A stretch of DNA of 64,000 nucleotides from Wurfbainia villosa (taxonomy: Eukaryota > Streptophyta > Magnoliopsida > Zingiberales > Zingiberaceae). Location of the stretch: assembly GCA_025175895.1 (NCBI GenBank), contig CM045991.1, positions 86,043,174 to 86,107,173 of the forward strand. Reading direction: 5' to 3'. Made by a program: the position numbers and the translations under genes. Positions 23,444 through 34,075 of the stretch are shown here, piece after piece. Position 1 is the first letter of the stretch; every line of letters starts with the position of its first letter. A model generated the notes under the pieces. It was not told the origin of the DNA. It searched no databases and saw only the letters and a list, made by a program, of their open reading frames with translations.

Positions 23444-23456
23444 CCAATTGTTAGGA
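23444..23456 (-). promoter_or_regulatory. M1 primer-binding site
   Basis: On the - strand it reads TGGTATCAGAGCC, two bases from the LTR end. It gives the orientation of M1. Confidence 0.88.
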
Positions 23457-24338
23457 GCGTTGCGCCCACTAGAGAAGTGAATAACACGTTCGTCATTTGG
23501 AGGAAATCATTACGTGCTTGCTACAAATGATTAGTGCGCAGCGGAAATAAAGCAATAATGAAATACAAACACACAAACACAATCATATAACGTGGTTCGG
23601 AACTGAATGGTTCCTACTCCACGGATCGAGCTCAAACGAGCTCTAGCAATGCGACTACACACCACTAATCCAATAAACTCCTTCTAGGAATAATCCGGAG
23701 GTGGAGAAACCTTTTACAAGATATTACAACAGTAATACAAGTAAAAAACAAGAAAATACAAATGAATAAAACAAAAGAAAGACAAGAACACTTTACAACA
23801 ATCTTTTGGAAGTTTGCTTGTTGATTGCCTTGAACTAGCCTTGAAAACCCTGATTTGCAACAGCAAATCGCTCCAAATCGTCCAAGAAAATCGTTGCCAA
23901 AATTTTTCTTCCGAGCTGCTTTTATAACCTACAATCGGGCTGGATTTTTACCTAGCAGTCGACTAATTGGGACCATCAGTCGACTGCCCCTGTAGTCGTT
24001 GTCTCACAATAGCATGAACCACGTCAGATAAGTCCAACGATTACTCCATCAGTCGACTGATCATACCCATCAATCGACTGATGGCTCTATCAGTCGAGTG
24101 GTCGGGCCGATCACTCGATAGGAGAACCTTCTATGCTCGAAATCCCAGCCATCAATCGTTTGATCATCAGATCAGTCGACTACTCAGGCCAGCAGTCGAC
24201 TGCCAAGCTCTGACAGTCGACTGCTAGGATACTTTCTGTAGTCAAACCCTAGTTGACTCTTACCAGTCGACTGACTCATGGTTTCAGTCGACTGATACAC
24301 CTCAAACATGAGGTTTTAACCCAAGTATGGTGCCCCCA

Positions 24339-25404
24339 TGTTGGTGCAGGGGCACTAGATAATCGAACCTGTGTTTTGATTATGGCAAAGACACAAAGTT
24401 AAGTTTATATTGTTATCTCACGAGCTAAATCAAGTGTGCAGAAAAGTACTAAAGCTGGAGCTGAAGGCTAGCGACACCCGGAGGAAGCCGTGGTGGTCGG
24501 GCGACACTTGAGTGAATTCGGAGGGAGCCGAAGGAATCGAGTGGAAGGCCGGAAGCGAGAGCTACTATCGAGGTAAGCTCGTGTGAGTGAGAGATTGTAA
24601 GGTCGTGTCCTCTTTACGGGGACGACCGTAGGCGACGATTCGACTAAGACTTCCTGTGGAAGGTCTAGGTCGAGATCGGACGGTTAGAAACCGTCGTATT
24701 TATCATTTTCCGAGCTAATCTCTTCTCGCAGGAAGTGGCGGTGGCCTCATTCGGACATTGGGCGCGATCGCTATCGCTGATCGATGAGATGTATCATCGA
24801 TCGTATCATCGATCGATGATGAGGCATCGATCGATCGGCGATGGCGGCGATTCGGCCTTTGCGCTAGGTCAAAGCGGATAACGCTTTGGCGCGCCACGAT
24901 AAAATTTGGAAAAATCCATGATCTGCTCCAAAGAAATAGGAGACAAATTCAGAGGCTAAAGTCTATAAAAGGAGGAGGATTCATCTCCAAATCACATCAA
25001 TTATTCATCAAGTGCTCTCTACAACGCCAACGCTTCAACACCGCCATAACGCCGACGCGATCAAGTTTTGATCTTCTTCGTAAAGTATATTTTTGATATT
25101 ATATTCTGTATTTTTATCTTCATAACGAGGTGAGGTAGGCTTGTTGCCTCATCCTCGTATATTCGGTTTTTGTAATCGTTGTCTCCTACCTCCAACGAGG
25201 AGGAGACGTTTTAGTGCTTTGCCCTCTGTACGCAGTCTAGGACCGATAGGGCCTTGGAGTAGCAACCGCTGGGTTGTGAACCAAGTAAAATAAACGTGTT
25301 CATTTATTTTCCGCTGTGCTTACTTTGCGTATCGAACGAACGAAAAAGAAAAAATTTACGATCGCTATTCACCCCCCCCTCTAGCGACGCTTCTCGATCC
25401 AACA
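24339..25404 (+). mobile_element. Solo LTR, SIRE-like family A (1066 bp), in the M1 LTR
   Basis: TGTTGGTGCAGGG...GATCCAACA flanked by a perfect TSD, CCCCA (24334-24338 and 25405-25409). It interrupts a sequence that is continuous in M5 (GGTGCCCCCATACTTGC). It is in the opposite orientation to the copy at 13342-14398. A TATAAAAG promoter-like site lies at 24964-24971, and the conserved CTATTCACCCCCCC block lies near the 3' end. Confidence 0.93.
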
Positions 25405-25574
25405 CCCCATACTTGCTAGACCACCCGCAGCCTAGACCTAAGCCTTCTAGCCACCTCCGTCAGCCTCGCGCCTATCGGATCCCTCCAAGTTATCCATGAC
25501 TTGTTCATCCATACGCTAGCTTTCAGGTGCTTCCATCATCTATTGTCATGCTAACAGTGTCTACACCGCCAAGG

Positions 25575-25935
25575 CACATTGGACTTACGCTGCCAAGACT
25601 CCGCTTGGACTTTACGCCGCCAACCATTAGACTTATGCTGCCAAGACTTCACCCTTGGACTTTACGCCGCCAATATCAAACCCCTTGGACTTTCCAAATG
25701 CCAAGTACCCATGACTTGGACTTTCACCGCTAAGACTACACCCTTGAACTTATGTGGCCAAGACTACACCCTTGGTCTTTACATGCCAACCCATGTTGGA
25801 CTTTTCATGCCAAGTATCCATGACTTGGACTTTCCTTGCCAAACCATGTTGGACTTTTCCTTGCCAAGACCCATTCTTGGACTTTACATGCCAAGTACTC
25901 ATGACTTGGACTTTACCATGACAATCACATTGTCA
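25575..25935. repeat. CCAAG/CTTGG minisatellite in the M1 LTR
   Basis: Imperfect units such as CTTGGACTTTACGCCGCCAA and CTTGGACTTTCCTTGCCAA. It is the reverse complement of the array in the P1 LTR. The open frame across it (25579-25995) is a by-product of the repeat. Confidence 0.78.
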
Positions 25936-26019
25936 TATATTTTTGTCGAACATCAAAATATTGCTCGAGTCAAACTCGAGTCTGGTCAATCGTGACATGG
26001 GCCCATTGCACCAACAAGA

Positions 26020-26445
26020 ATGACAAATTCAATTGAAGGGTTTAGAAGTCAAAACCTAGGGTGTAGGAGGCAAGGCTCATCCAAGGGCAAGAAAGGTTTG
26101 GGTCACAAACCTAAGCCCAAAAAGATCTACTACAATGTTCCATTTGATTATGGAACTCAACATAGGTTTAGGAAGGCCAAAGTTACTAGGGAATTTATCC
26201 CTAAGGGTATCCAAGGTGTGTGCCTAGTGGCTAAGGTTTCATGGAAACCTAGGGAAGCCACTAAGAAGGTTATAAGGGGAGTCACCCCTAGAGTTAACCT
26301 AGGCAAGACCACAATGAACAAGGCTACCAAGCCTAGGAGGGTCATTAGGAGGGTATCTAGGGAAGTTATCCCTAAGGAATACCTAGTAAACCCAAGGAGT
26401 TCCAATAGGTATTGGGTTCCTAGGAGCGTGATCGATTCATGCTAA
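26020..26445 (+). pseudogene. P2 gag C-terminal fragment
   Basis: A 141-residue open frame close to the C-terminal 162 residues of M5 gag (42629-43117). Shared segments are GKKGLGHKPKPK, VPFDYGTQ, PRVNLGKTTM, RRVIRRVSREVIPKEYLVNP and the ending WVPRSVIDSC. It is very basic and lacks the N-terminal Gag domain and zinc knuckles, which lie on the far side of the M1 insertion. In autonomous relatives the protein would continue into protease at about this point; here it stops. Confidence 0.8.
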
Positions 26446-28254
26446 ATAGGTTAGGATGTGTCAACCTTGATTGGATGGGTAGTTAACTCCACCATAGCAA
26501 AGTTGACACTTTATGACATTTTCAAGGTTATGTGATACCTTGGAAATGAAGTTTTAATTTTAATCCTAAAGGATTTTAGGATGTGCCAATATAATAATGG
26601 AAGCTTGAAAAATTGATCAAATTGGCACAATTAGGTCTTAGAAGTCATGGTGTGTCATTTTAGGTTTTGGCACACTTGGGGGATAAGTGTTATTAAGGCA
26701 AAATGGATCTAATTCTAATAATGGTAATTTGGGCTTAACACTTAGGTATTTTATACTTGTCATATTTTATTTGCCTTGTCATGCCATGACATCATATTTA
26801 TTTCTATCATATAAAATGTCATATTGATGTTTAGGTTTTATTTTTAGTGTCATGTTATGCTTAAATTAGAATCGCATGTCATGACATCGTGATTATTGGC
26901 ACATGCTTATTAATGTTATCAATTATGCCATAATCATCATTCATGCATTTAGGATTTATGAAAATTGATTTAAGGACAATTGGCATGACTTAAAGTCTTA
27001 TGTATAAGGTAATCAAGTAGTGTTGCCTTAGAAAAATGCATGAGACCTTAGATTAGGATGAACAAAACCCACATCTCATATCACATTGACATGTTTGTAT
27101 TTTTCAAACACCCTAGACACATGTGAGATGCTAGGAAATGAGTTAAGTTCAAGGTGCATAGTTCTTGCATCTAGATGAACTCAAACTCATCTTATATCAT
27201 GGACAAATCATGAGGAAAGCTAGTATACAAGTCATGTATACTTAGCCCATAAACCATGATTGAAATTAAAGTTTTAAAAACATCTTAAAATCATTTTGAA
27301 AAGTCTTGCTGAAGTCTATCTTTTGATAGCAATCACCATTAATAGAGTTGATACAAAGTAGGGTCAAAATTTTGAACTTTTCAATAGTTTTGAACTTTGT
27401 GTCAATCTTATTATTTTATGGGTATTTTATTTTTTCAATATTTTTCACCTATAATGATTGACTTAAGTATTATACATATAAAATTTCATGATTTTTCGTA
27501 TTGTGTATAATTACTTATGATTTTTCGAATTTCATTTTCTGAAATCTGATTTCTGTATTTGCAGAAATTAGTTGACTGCCATGGATGGCAGTTGACTGGC
27601 CTTAGGGGAAGTTGACTGGTAGCTGACAGAGTCGACTACCAATGGCTGATTTTGGATAAACAAGGTTGTTTAGCCTATGTTTCAGCTATGTTAGGTTACC
27701 CTAACTGCTCCTAACTCTGAGATATGCTTTGGAAAGCATTATAAAGGGTGAAAATCCATTGGATATGGATTAGGAGAGTTGTTTAGGGTGTGTATCGAAT
27801 TTTAAGGGAGGTGAAAGTTCAATGTTGAATATTTGCTCTTAATTTCAATTGGTTAGTGTTTCTATAGGCTTAGGGACTCTCCAAGGACATTGTTGGTGCA
27901 ATGGTCAAGGGGGAGTAAGCCTTTAGGGAGAGGTTATCCATCATGGGATGATGGATGTGTTCTTTCTCATGAGGAAAAATTTTGAAAAATTTGGAGAAGT
28001 GAGGATTGCCTCTCTTTAGTGATATGGAACTTATCACTAGGAAGAGTGAAGGCATCCTAGATATTTTTGGACCAAGGGAGAGATTGTAAGATCTCATTGG
28101 GATATGATTCATTGACACCCTTGGGGAGAGCTTTTTTGATGTATGTCAAAAAGGGGGAGAATTAAGGGAAAAAGGAATTCCCAATTTGGATAATTGGGAG
28201 GTTTGGTTTGAGTTATTGTTCTAACTCAAAGGTATTTGGTTTTTGACAAATATC
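26446..28254 (+). other. P2 3' spacer
   Basis: About 1.8 kb of AT-rich DNA without a coding frame. It is colinear with 1-1121 (P1) and with the - strand of 40835-42628 (M5). It carries PPT-like tracts near 28146-28160 as well as the true PPT. I see no promoter or RNA gene. Confidence 0.72.
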
Positions 28255-28268
28255 AAAAAGGGGGAGAT
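28255..28268 (+). promoter_or_regulatory. P2 polypurine tract
   Basis: AAAAAGGGGGAGAT immediately before the LTR start TGTTTGTGCAATC. Confidence 0.85.
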
Positions 28269-30345
28269 TGTTTGTGCAATCGGCCCAGGTCACGATTGAC
28301 CATACTCGAGTTTGACTCGAGTAGTGTCTTGATGTTTGTGTTTTGATGTTTGACAATGAGTTGACCATTGTTTAACAATGAGTTGACTATATAGTTGACA
28401 TGGGGTTGACCATATGATGGAGAAGTCCAAGTGGGACACTTGGCATGGAAAGTCCAACCATGGGTCTTGGCAATGGTAAAGTCCAAATCTTGAGTACTTG
28501 GCATGGAAAGTCCAAGCATGAGTTTTAGCAAGGGAAAGTTCAAGCTTGATTCTTGGCAATTGGAAAGTCCAACATGGGTTGGCATGGAAAGTCCAAGGGT
28601 GTAGTCTTGACGGTGAAAGTCTAAGTCATGGGCACTTGGCATTTGAGAAGTCCAAGGTTTGATATTGGAGGCGTAAAGTCCAAGGGTGGAGTCTTGGCAG
28701 CATAAGTCCAATGGTTGGCGGCGTAAAGTCCAAGCGTGTGTCTTGGCAGCGTAAGCCCAATGTGCCTTGGTGGTGTAGACCAGCTTAGCATGACAATAGC
28801 CAATGGAAGCACCTGAAGACTAGCATATGAATGAACAAGTCATGGATGACTTGGAGAGATCCAATAGGCGTGAGGCTGATGGAGGTGGCTAGAAGGCTTA
28901 GGTCTAGGCTAAGGGTGGTCTAGCAAGTATGAGGGAATCATACTTGAGTTAAACCTCATGATTGAGGTGTATCAGTCGGCTGGGGTCATGGACCAGTCGA
29001 CTGGTCAAGTGTTTTGACACTTGGCAGCTGAGTCGACACTGAGCAGTCGACTAGGATTATGACCAGTCGACTGATGGGAGTCGAATGGCAATCAACTATG
29101 GCCGAACTATGACCACAGACGTAAGGCGGCTCGACTGACACCTCAATTGGAGTCCCAGTCAAGGCGGCGCCTCAATTGGCCTCAACTGCGGTCGAATAGA
29201 TGCATGGCGCCTCTTCTGCTTTTGAGCAGTTGACTTCCATGGAGGGCAGTCGACTAATGTTGAAGAAATTTCACAAACGTGAGGCAGGCTCGACTAGTGG
29301 CTCGACTGCCTGTGCATCAGTCGAGTGATAGGGTTTGACAGTCAACTGATGGTCTATCCATTTGAACTTGTCCAGCGTGGATCGAATCATTGTGAGACAA
29401 TGGCTACAGAAGCAGTCGATAGATGGGTATGACCAGTCGACTGATGGGAGTCGAATGGCAATCAACTATGGCCGAACTATGACCACAGACGTAAGGCGGC
29501 TCGACTGACACCTCAATTGGAGTCCCAGTCAAGGCGGCGCCTCAATTGGCCTCAACTGCGGTCGAATAGATGCATGGCGCCTCTTCTGCTTTTGAGCAGT
29601 TGACTTCCATGGAGGGCAGTCGACTAATGTTGAAGAAATTTCACAAACGTGAGGCAGGCTCGACTAGTGGCTCGACTGCCTGTGCATCAGTCGAGTGATA
29701 GGGTTTGACAGTCAACTGATGGTCTATCCATTTGAACTTGTCCAGCGTGGATCGAATCATTGTGAGACAATGGCTACAGAAGCAGTCGATAGATGGGTAT
29801 GATCAGTCGACTGCTAGGCGGAAATCAGCCCGAGTTGCAGCTTTAAAGGGAGCTCGAAGGGAAGGTTTTTGGCACCGATTTCTTGGGCGATTTGGAGTGA
29901 TTTGCTGGTGCAAATCAGGGTCTTCAAATGTGGTCCAAAGCAATCAATAAGCAAGCATTCAAAAGAGTTTTTATAAAGTTTTCTTTACATCTTTTATTAT
30001 ATTTCATTCATATTTTCTTGTATATTTCTTGTATTACTTTTGTAATCCTTGTACAAGGTTTCTCCACCTCCGACATGTTGTCGAGGAGTTTATTGATTAG
30101 TGGTGGTGTTTGTATTGCTAGAGCTCATTTGAGCTCAATCCATGGAGTAGGAACCCTAAGGTTCCGAACCACATTATATCGTTGTGTTTTTGTACTTGTA
30201 TATCTCGTTTTTGTTTTATTATTATTTTCGCTATGCATATTAATGAATATTGTAGACAAGCACGTAAGCGCAATCGAATTCCGTCGACGAACGAGAATGC
30301 GTCATTCACCCCCCCCCCCCTCTAGCGCTCACCGAAGTTCCAACA
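28269..30345 (+). mobile_element. 3' LTR of P2, family B (2077 bp, with internal duplication)
   Basis: TGTTTGTGCAATC...GAAGTTCCAACA. It is longer than the other family B LTRs (about 1.5 kb), partly because of a 370-bp tandem duplication at 29061-29800. It contains the CCAAG/CTTGG minisatellite (28425-28775), palindromes around GTCGACT, and the C-tract block (TCACCCCCC...CTCTAGCG) near the end. The DNA after 30345 is CACTA transposon, so P2 inserted into it. Confidence 0.82.
29061..29800. repeat. 370-bp tandem duplication in the P2 LTR
   Basis: The 370 bp at 29061-29430 reappear at 29431-29800, with no difference seen over the stretches compared. Each copy starts GACCAGTCGACTGATGGGAG. The duplication lies in the part of the LTR with many GTCGACT palindromes, which may have served as the crossover homology. 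Confidence 0.93.
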
Positions 30346-30359
30346 TAGAGGTTTAGATT

Positions 30360-31465
30360 TGTCGATTCATATGTTGTTGGGTGTCACTTCACATTAGTTG
30401 ATAAGAGAGCCCTTGGTTTGGCAGCTAGGTTGAATGGCACACCAACAAACCAACTAGTTTTGGTTCCAATTAACATAGGGTATGTAAAACAGAGATGAAA
30501 CACTCATTTTTACTTTGATAACACTTTCTTAACTACATGCATTAATATTGTGTATATATGTAGTTTCCATTGAATTTTGACTATCATCGATCCTCACAAA
30601 GAGGTTGTTTCTTTGTTGGATCCTCTCGGTCAGCGTAATCGTGATGAGACTTAGAAGAATGTTGTGAATATGTAAGTTTTAATAGGAAAATATTGTGAAT
30701 ATTTATTATAATTTTTCCTTATATACTAGATGCACTAAAAGTGTATAATCTCTTATGATTATATGAAGGACCTTAAAACTGTTCAACATAGAGATTGGCA
30801 AGCACGGGAAGAAATAACCTTTGTGGGAAATAGTCAAGGTATGTTTTCTAATAACTAAAAACCTTGATACTATGCATTTTCTTTGCTCAGAAATTTGTTG
30901 TAGTTTGAATCTTATTATGAGTTTTTCATCACATATAATACATTTAGTTGGGTTTAGAAAATATTTTATATTCTTTGAGAGAGAATCAGTTAACTTTTTA
31001 GACCAATGTTAGTTGAAAGTCTGCATCTAGTCCTCTTATGCTTATAGAAAACCTTCATTCAACACTATAGTCTTCTCCTTATTTGTATTGTTATTTCAAT
31101 TATGTTATTAATTTTCTACTATCATTTTTTTCATCATAGGCTCCCCTTCAATCGGATGGAGCCCAATCCGGTTATTTCGTTTTACGATATATGAGAGATA
31201 TAATTGAAGACGTTGCATCCATTGATAAGACTTCCTTATGGCCAATAGTAATAATAGACATATTTTCAAATTTTCTTATTGAAACCTATTTGTAAAATGA
31301 TTTATGCAATTAATTATCACATAGTACTCAAAGTGTTCAGTAGTTTACATTTTCATTCATTTATTCACATGCAGTTTGCAAAATCTGTGATAGTTGCAAA
31401 GGAAATTGATGATGTACGTTCGGAGTGGGATGAATGAATACAAGATTACATATCTAATGAGTAGG
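30360..31465 (+). pseudogene. Ulp1-like C48 cysteine protease, decayed, in the CACTA element
   Basis: Exon-like pieces separated by AT-rich introns match the C48 domain common in plant CACTA and Mutator elements. Near 30413: DKRALGLAARLNGTP followed by GGGTATGT, a donor-like site. At 30562-30655: SFH*ILTIIDPHKEVVSLLDPLG, fitting the HW..xxIDP..xxxxLDPL motif with the catalytic His kept but Trp changed to TGA (30571-30573). At 31140-31250: GAQSGYFVLRYMRDIIED, where the family has ECGYYVMRYM; the catalytic Cys position reads Ser (31167-31169). At 31400: DDVRSEWDE. In the family the enzyme cleaves SUMO-like conjugates; its role in the transposon is unclear. This copy is dead. Confidence 0.72.
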
Positions 31466-31724
31466 AAATTTAAGTATCCATACCTCTTTTGATTAGATGT
31501 GGTAATCTATAAGTGTATTGGTTATTCATAATTCTTTTGGTGTAGTACTAAGCATATGATGTGTAGTTGTTTTGCTACAAGTAATTTTTTATATATGTTT
31601 TTAAGAGTGATCATTTAAAATGGGATGATATGATCTTGTACTTCACATTGCTACAAGTGTGAGTGTATATATTTTTTCTATGATTCTTTTTTATGTTGTT
31701 GTATGATGTATATTAAAAACACAA

Positions 31725-32174
31725 TACTATAAATCGACAATGGTTTATTGTTCTCTAGTGTTTGTTGAGAAATGACAATGGTTAAAAATACAACGGTTAA
31801 AATAATAATGATAATACAAATGACAACAGTTAACAATCGTTGTTTATGATTCAAAAAATCATAGTAAATCCACTCATTGAGAAAGGTAGGACGTTCAAAG
31901 ACAATGGTTATAACTCGTTGTATTTTCAGTTGAAACACAACGGCGAAAAATCATTGTTTATGATCCAAAAAATCCGTGATAAATCTACACGTAGAGAAAG
32001 ATATGCCGCTCAAAAACAACGGTTAAAACCCATTGTCTATTCCTTAAATCGACAACGATTTTTCACCATTATCTTTAAGCGCCCCACCTTTCTCAACGTA
32101 TCGATTTACCATGGATTTTTTGGATCATAGACAACGATTTTTCACCGTTGTCTTTTTGATTTTTTGTTGTAGTG
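31725..32174. repeat. CACTA subterminal repeats and terminal inverted repeat
   Basis: Repeated 10-20 bp motifs (ACAATGGTTAAAA, ACAACGGTTAAAACC, CGACAACGATTTTTCACC) occur in both orientations and build up toward the terminus at 32174. Two larger blocks mirror each other (31850-31935 and 31965-32110). Confidence 0.75.
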
Positions 32175-32177
32175 TAT

Positions 32178-33003
32178 ACAAATACAAGTAAAGAAAACTT
32201 TATAAGGCTATACCCTGCAAAATAAACTGCAGGTATCCGCTTAGGTTACGTGTAAGAGGATGGAACAAACCAATATAGCAATACGTACCATGACCAAAAT
32301 CCTGCTTCTCGAGCTCCTTATAAAGTTGTAACTCAGTTTGATTTTCGCCTTCCAGTCGATTGACCTTCATGTCGTCATCTAACAATGACTCTATCAATGT
32401 TGGAAAAACTCTAACGGATACCTCATCAGTCGACTACCCTTACCAGGAGTCGACTGGTCAGTCGACCACCAAAACTTCTAAGCTCGTGTTCACTTAAATC
32501 AGTCGACTGGCCAAGGCCTGTCGACTGCCCAAAGCTGGCAGTCAACTGCCAAAGCTTCATCCAAGCAGTTTGAAGCTTAGTCGACTACTTGACTAGTCGA
32601 CTTATCATAATCTCAATCAACTAATGCAAGTTGACTAGGCTGCCAAGTGTCAAAAACTTGCCCAGTCAACTGGTCCATAACCCCAGTCGATTGATAAACC
32701 TCAACCATGAGATTTAACCCAAGTATGGTCCCCTCATACTTGATAGACCACCCTTAGCCTAGACCTAAGCCTTCTAGCCACCTCTATCAACCTCACGCCT
32801 ATTGGATCCCTCCAAGTCATCCATGACTTGTTTATTCATACGTTAGCCTTTAGGTGCTTCCATCGACTATTGTCATGCTAACTGGGTTTACATTGCCAAG
32901 GTACATTTGGACTTACGCCTCCAAGACAAATGCTTGGATTTTACGCTGCCAAACATTGGATTTATGCTACCAAGACTATAGCTTGGACTTTACGCCACCA
33001 ATA
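32178..33003 (-). mobile_element. M2: fragment of a family B LTR
   Basis: Colinear with the M5 LTR from about 39610 onward: AATACAAGTAAAGAAAACTT, GTCGACT palindromes at 32420-32690, GTATGGTCCCCTCATACTTG, then the start of the minisatellite (32885-33003). It is cut on the left by the CACTA element and on the right by the family A LTR at 33004. The first roughly 310 bp of the LTR and everything after the minisatellite start are not contiguous here. Confidence 0.78.
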
Positions 33004-34061
33004 TGTTGGATCGAAATGAGCGCTAGAGGGGGGTGAATAGCGCAAAACAATTTTTGTTCATTTGTTTGATATGAAACAATTAAAAGATTGAGAACGCAGC
33101 GGAAATATAAAAGACATGGTTTGTTTTTTACTTAGTTCACAACCGGTCAGTTGCTAATCTAAGGCCCTAGTGATCCAAGATCGCACACGGAGGGCAATTC
33201 ACTAAAACAATCTCCTCCTTGTTGGAGGTGGGAGACAACAAATATACAATACCAAAAAGCTTGAGGTAGAGAGACAATCCCTCTCTCCTCCTTACGATAA
33301 AAACTCAAGAATAAATGAATACAAGAATTAATGACGATGACTTAAAGTAAACTTGTACCGACGACCACTGAAGTAGGAGTTTGAGCTCGTGTCGTCGGCG
33401 CTTCGACAGCGGTTCATCGTCGTAGAGTTGTCAGAGAGTCGCGTCGTTGTGGGAGCACTTGTGAACCCTTGGGATGATTAAAATGGTGAAGAACACTCCT
33501 TCTTTTATAACCTTAGAAGCCCCCCAACATTCAGTCCCAGCTCATGGATGAGGTTTTGACTACCCTCGAAGCTAGAATTTGAACAGCAGTTGAACTGGCC
33601 GATTGAACTGGTCGGTTGAACTGATGGCCAGGATTTTCAACTGCATCAAGAGTTAGCTCGAAAATGACATTGAAATAAGTGTTTTCGACGGCTACCAACC
33701 ATCTGATCTCGACATAGACCTTCCATGGGATGTCTTAGTCGGATCGTCGCCTAAGGACATCTCCGTACCAAGGACTCGACCTTACTTACACTTACTCACA
33801 CGAGCTTACCTCAAGATTTACCTTTGTAGCTTTTGCTTTCGGACTCCATCTGATTTTTTCTGCTCCCTCCGAAGTCCTCCCGGTGTCACCCAACCACCAT
33901 GGTTTCTCAACACGAGAACCTCCGGGTGTCACCGGACCTTCAGCTTTAGCTTAGCATTCCTGCATACTTGATTCGGCTCATGAGATAACAATATGAGCTT
34001 AACTTTGTGTCTTTGCTATAATCAAAACTTAGGTTCGATTCTGGTGTCTACTGCACCAACA
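33004..34061 (-). mobile_element. 3' LTR of M3, family A (1058 bp)
   Basis: TGTTGGATCGAAATG...CTGCACCAACA in + text. It has the length of the solo LTRs at 13342 and 24339 and clear likeness to both. Here it is followed by a PPT, showing it belonged to a longer element. The conserved CTAGAGGGGGGTGAATAGCG block lies 20-40 bp from the end. Confidence 0.88.
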
Positions 34062-34075
34062 ATCTCCCCCTTTTT
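34062..34075 (-). promoter_or_regulatory. M3 polypurine tract
   Basis: The - strand reads AAAAAGGGGGAGAT next to the LTR. Confidence 0.85.

Larger units (their letters stand above)
23459..26016 (-). mobile_element. 5' LTR of M1, SIRE-like family B (split by a solo LTR)
   Basis: In + strand text it runs TGTTAGGAGCG...TGCACCAACA. Removing the solo LTR and one TSD copy leaves about 1487 bp, close to the 1525-bp LTR of M5 (39296-40820). It has many CAGTCGACTG-type palindromes (about 23940-24300) and the CCAAG/CTTGG minisatellite (25575-25935). Directly right of it lies gag of a + strand element (P2), so M1 inserted into or was joined to P2. Confidence 0.83.
26017..30345 (+). mobile_element. P2: 3' half of a + strand gag-only SIRE-like element
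   Basis: It contains the gag C-terminus (26020-26445), a non-coding spacer, PPT and 3' LTR. Between the gag stop and the PPT there are only about 1.8 kb, with no protease, integrase or RT. It is interrupted on the left by the M1 LTR. On the right its LTR ends inside CACTA DNA. Confidence 0.82.
30346..32174 (-). mobile_element. CACTA-type DNA transposon, one terminal part
   Basis: At 32150-32174 the - strand reads CACTACAACAAAAAATC, the classic CACTA terminus. The subterminal region (about 31725-32174) holds many direct and inverted copies of CAACGGTTAAAA / GACAACGATTTTTCACC, as expected for transposase-binding subterminal repeats. The interior carries a Ulp1-like protease pseudogene. The other end is cut by the P2 LTR at 30345. 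The next bases, TAT (32175-32177), may be one copy of a 3-bp target duplication. Confidence 0.82.
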
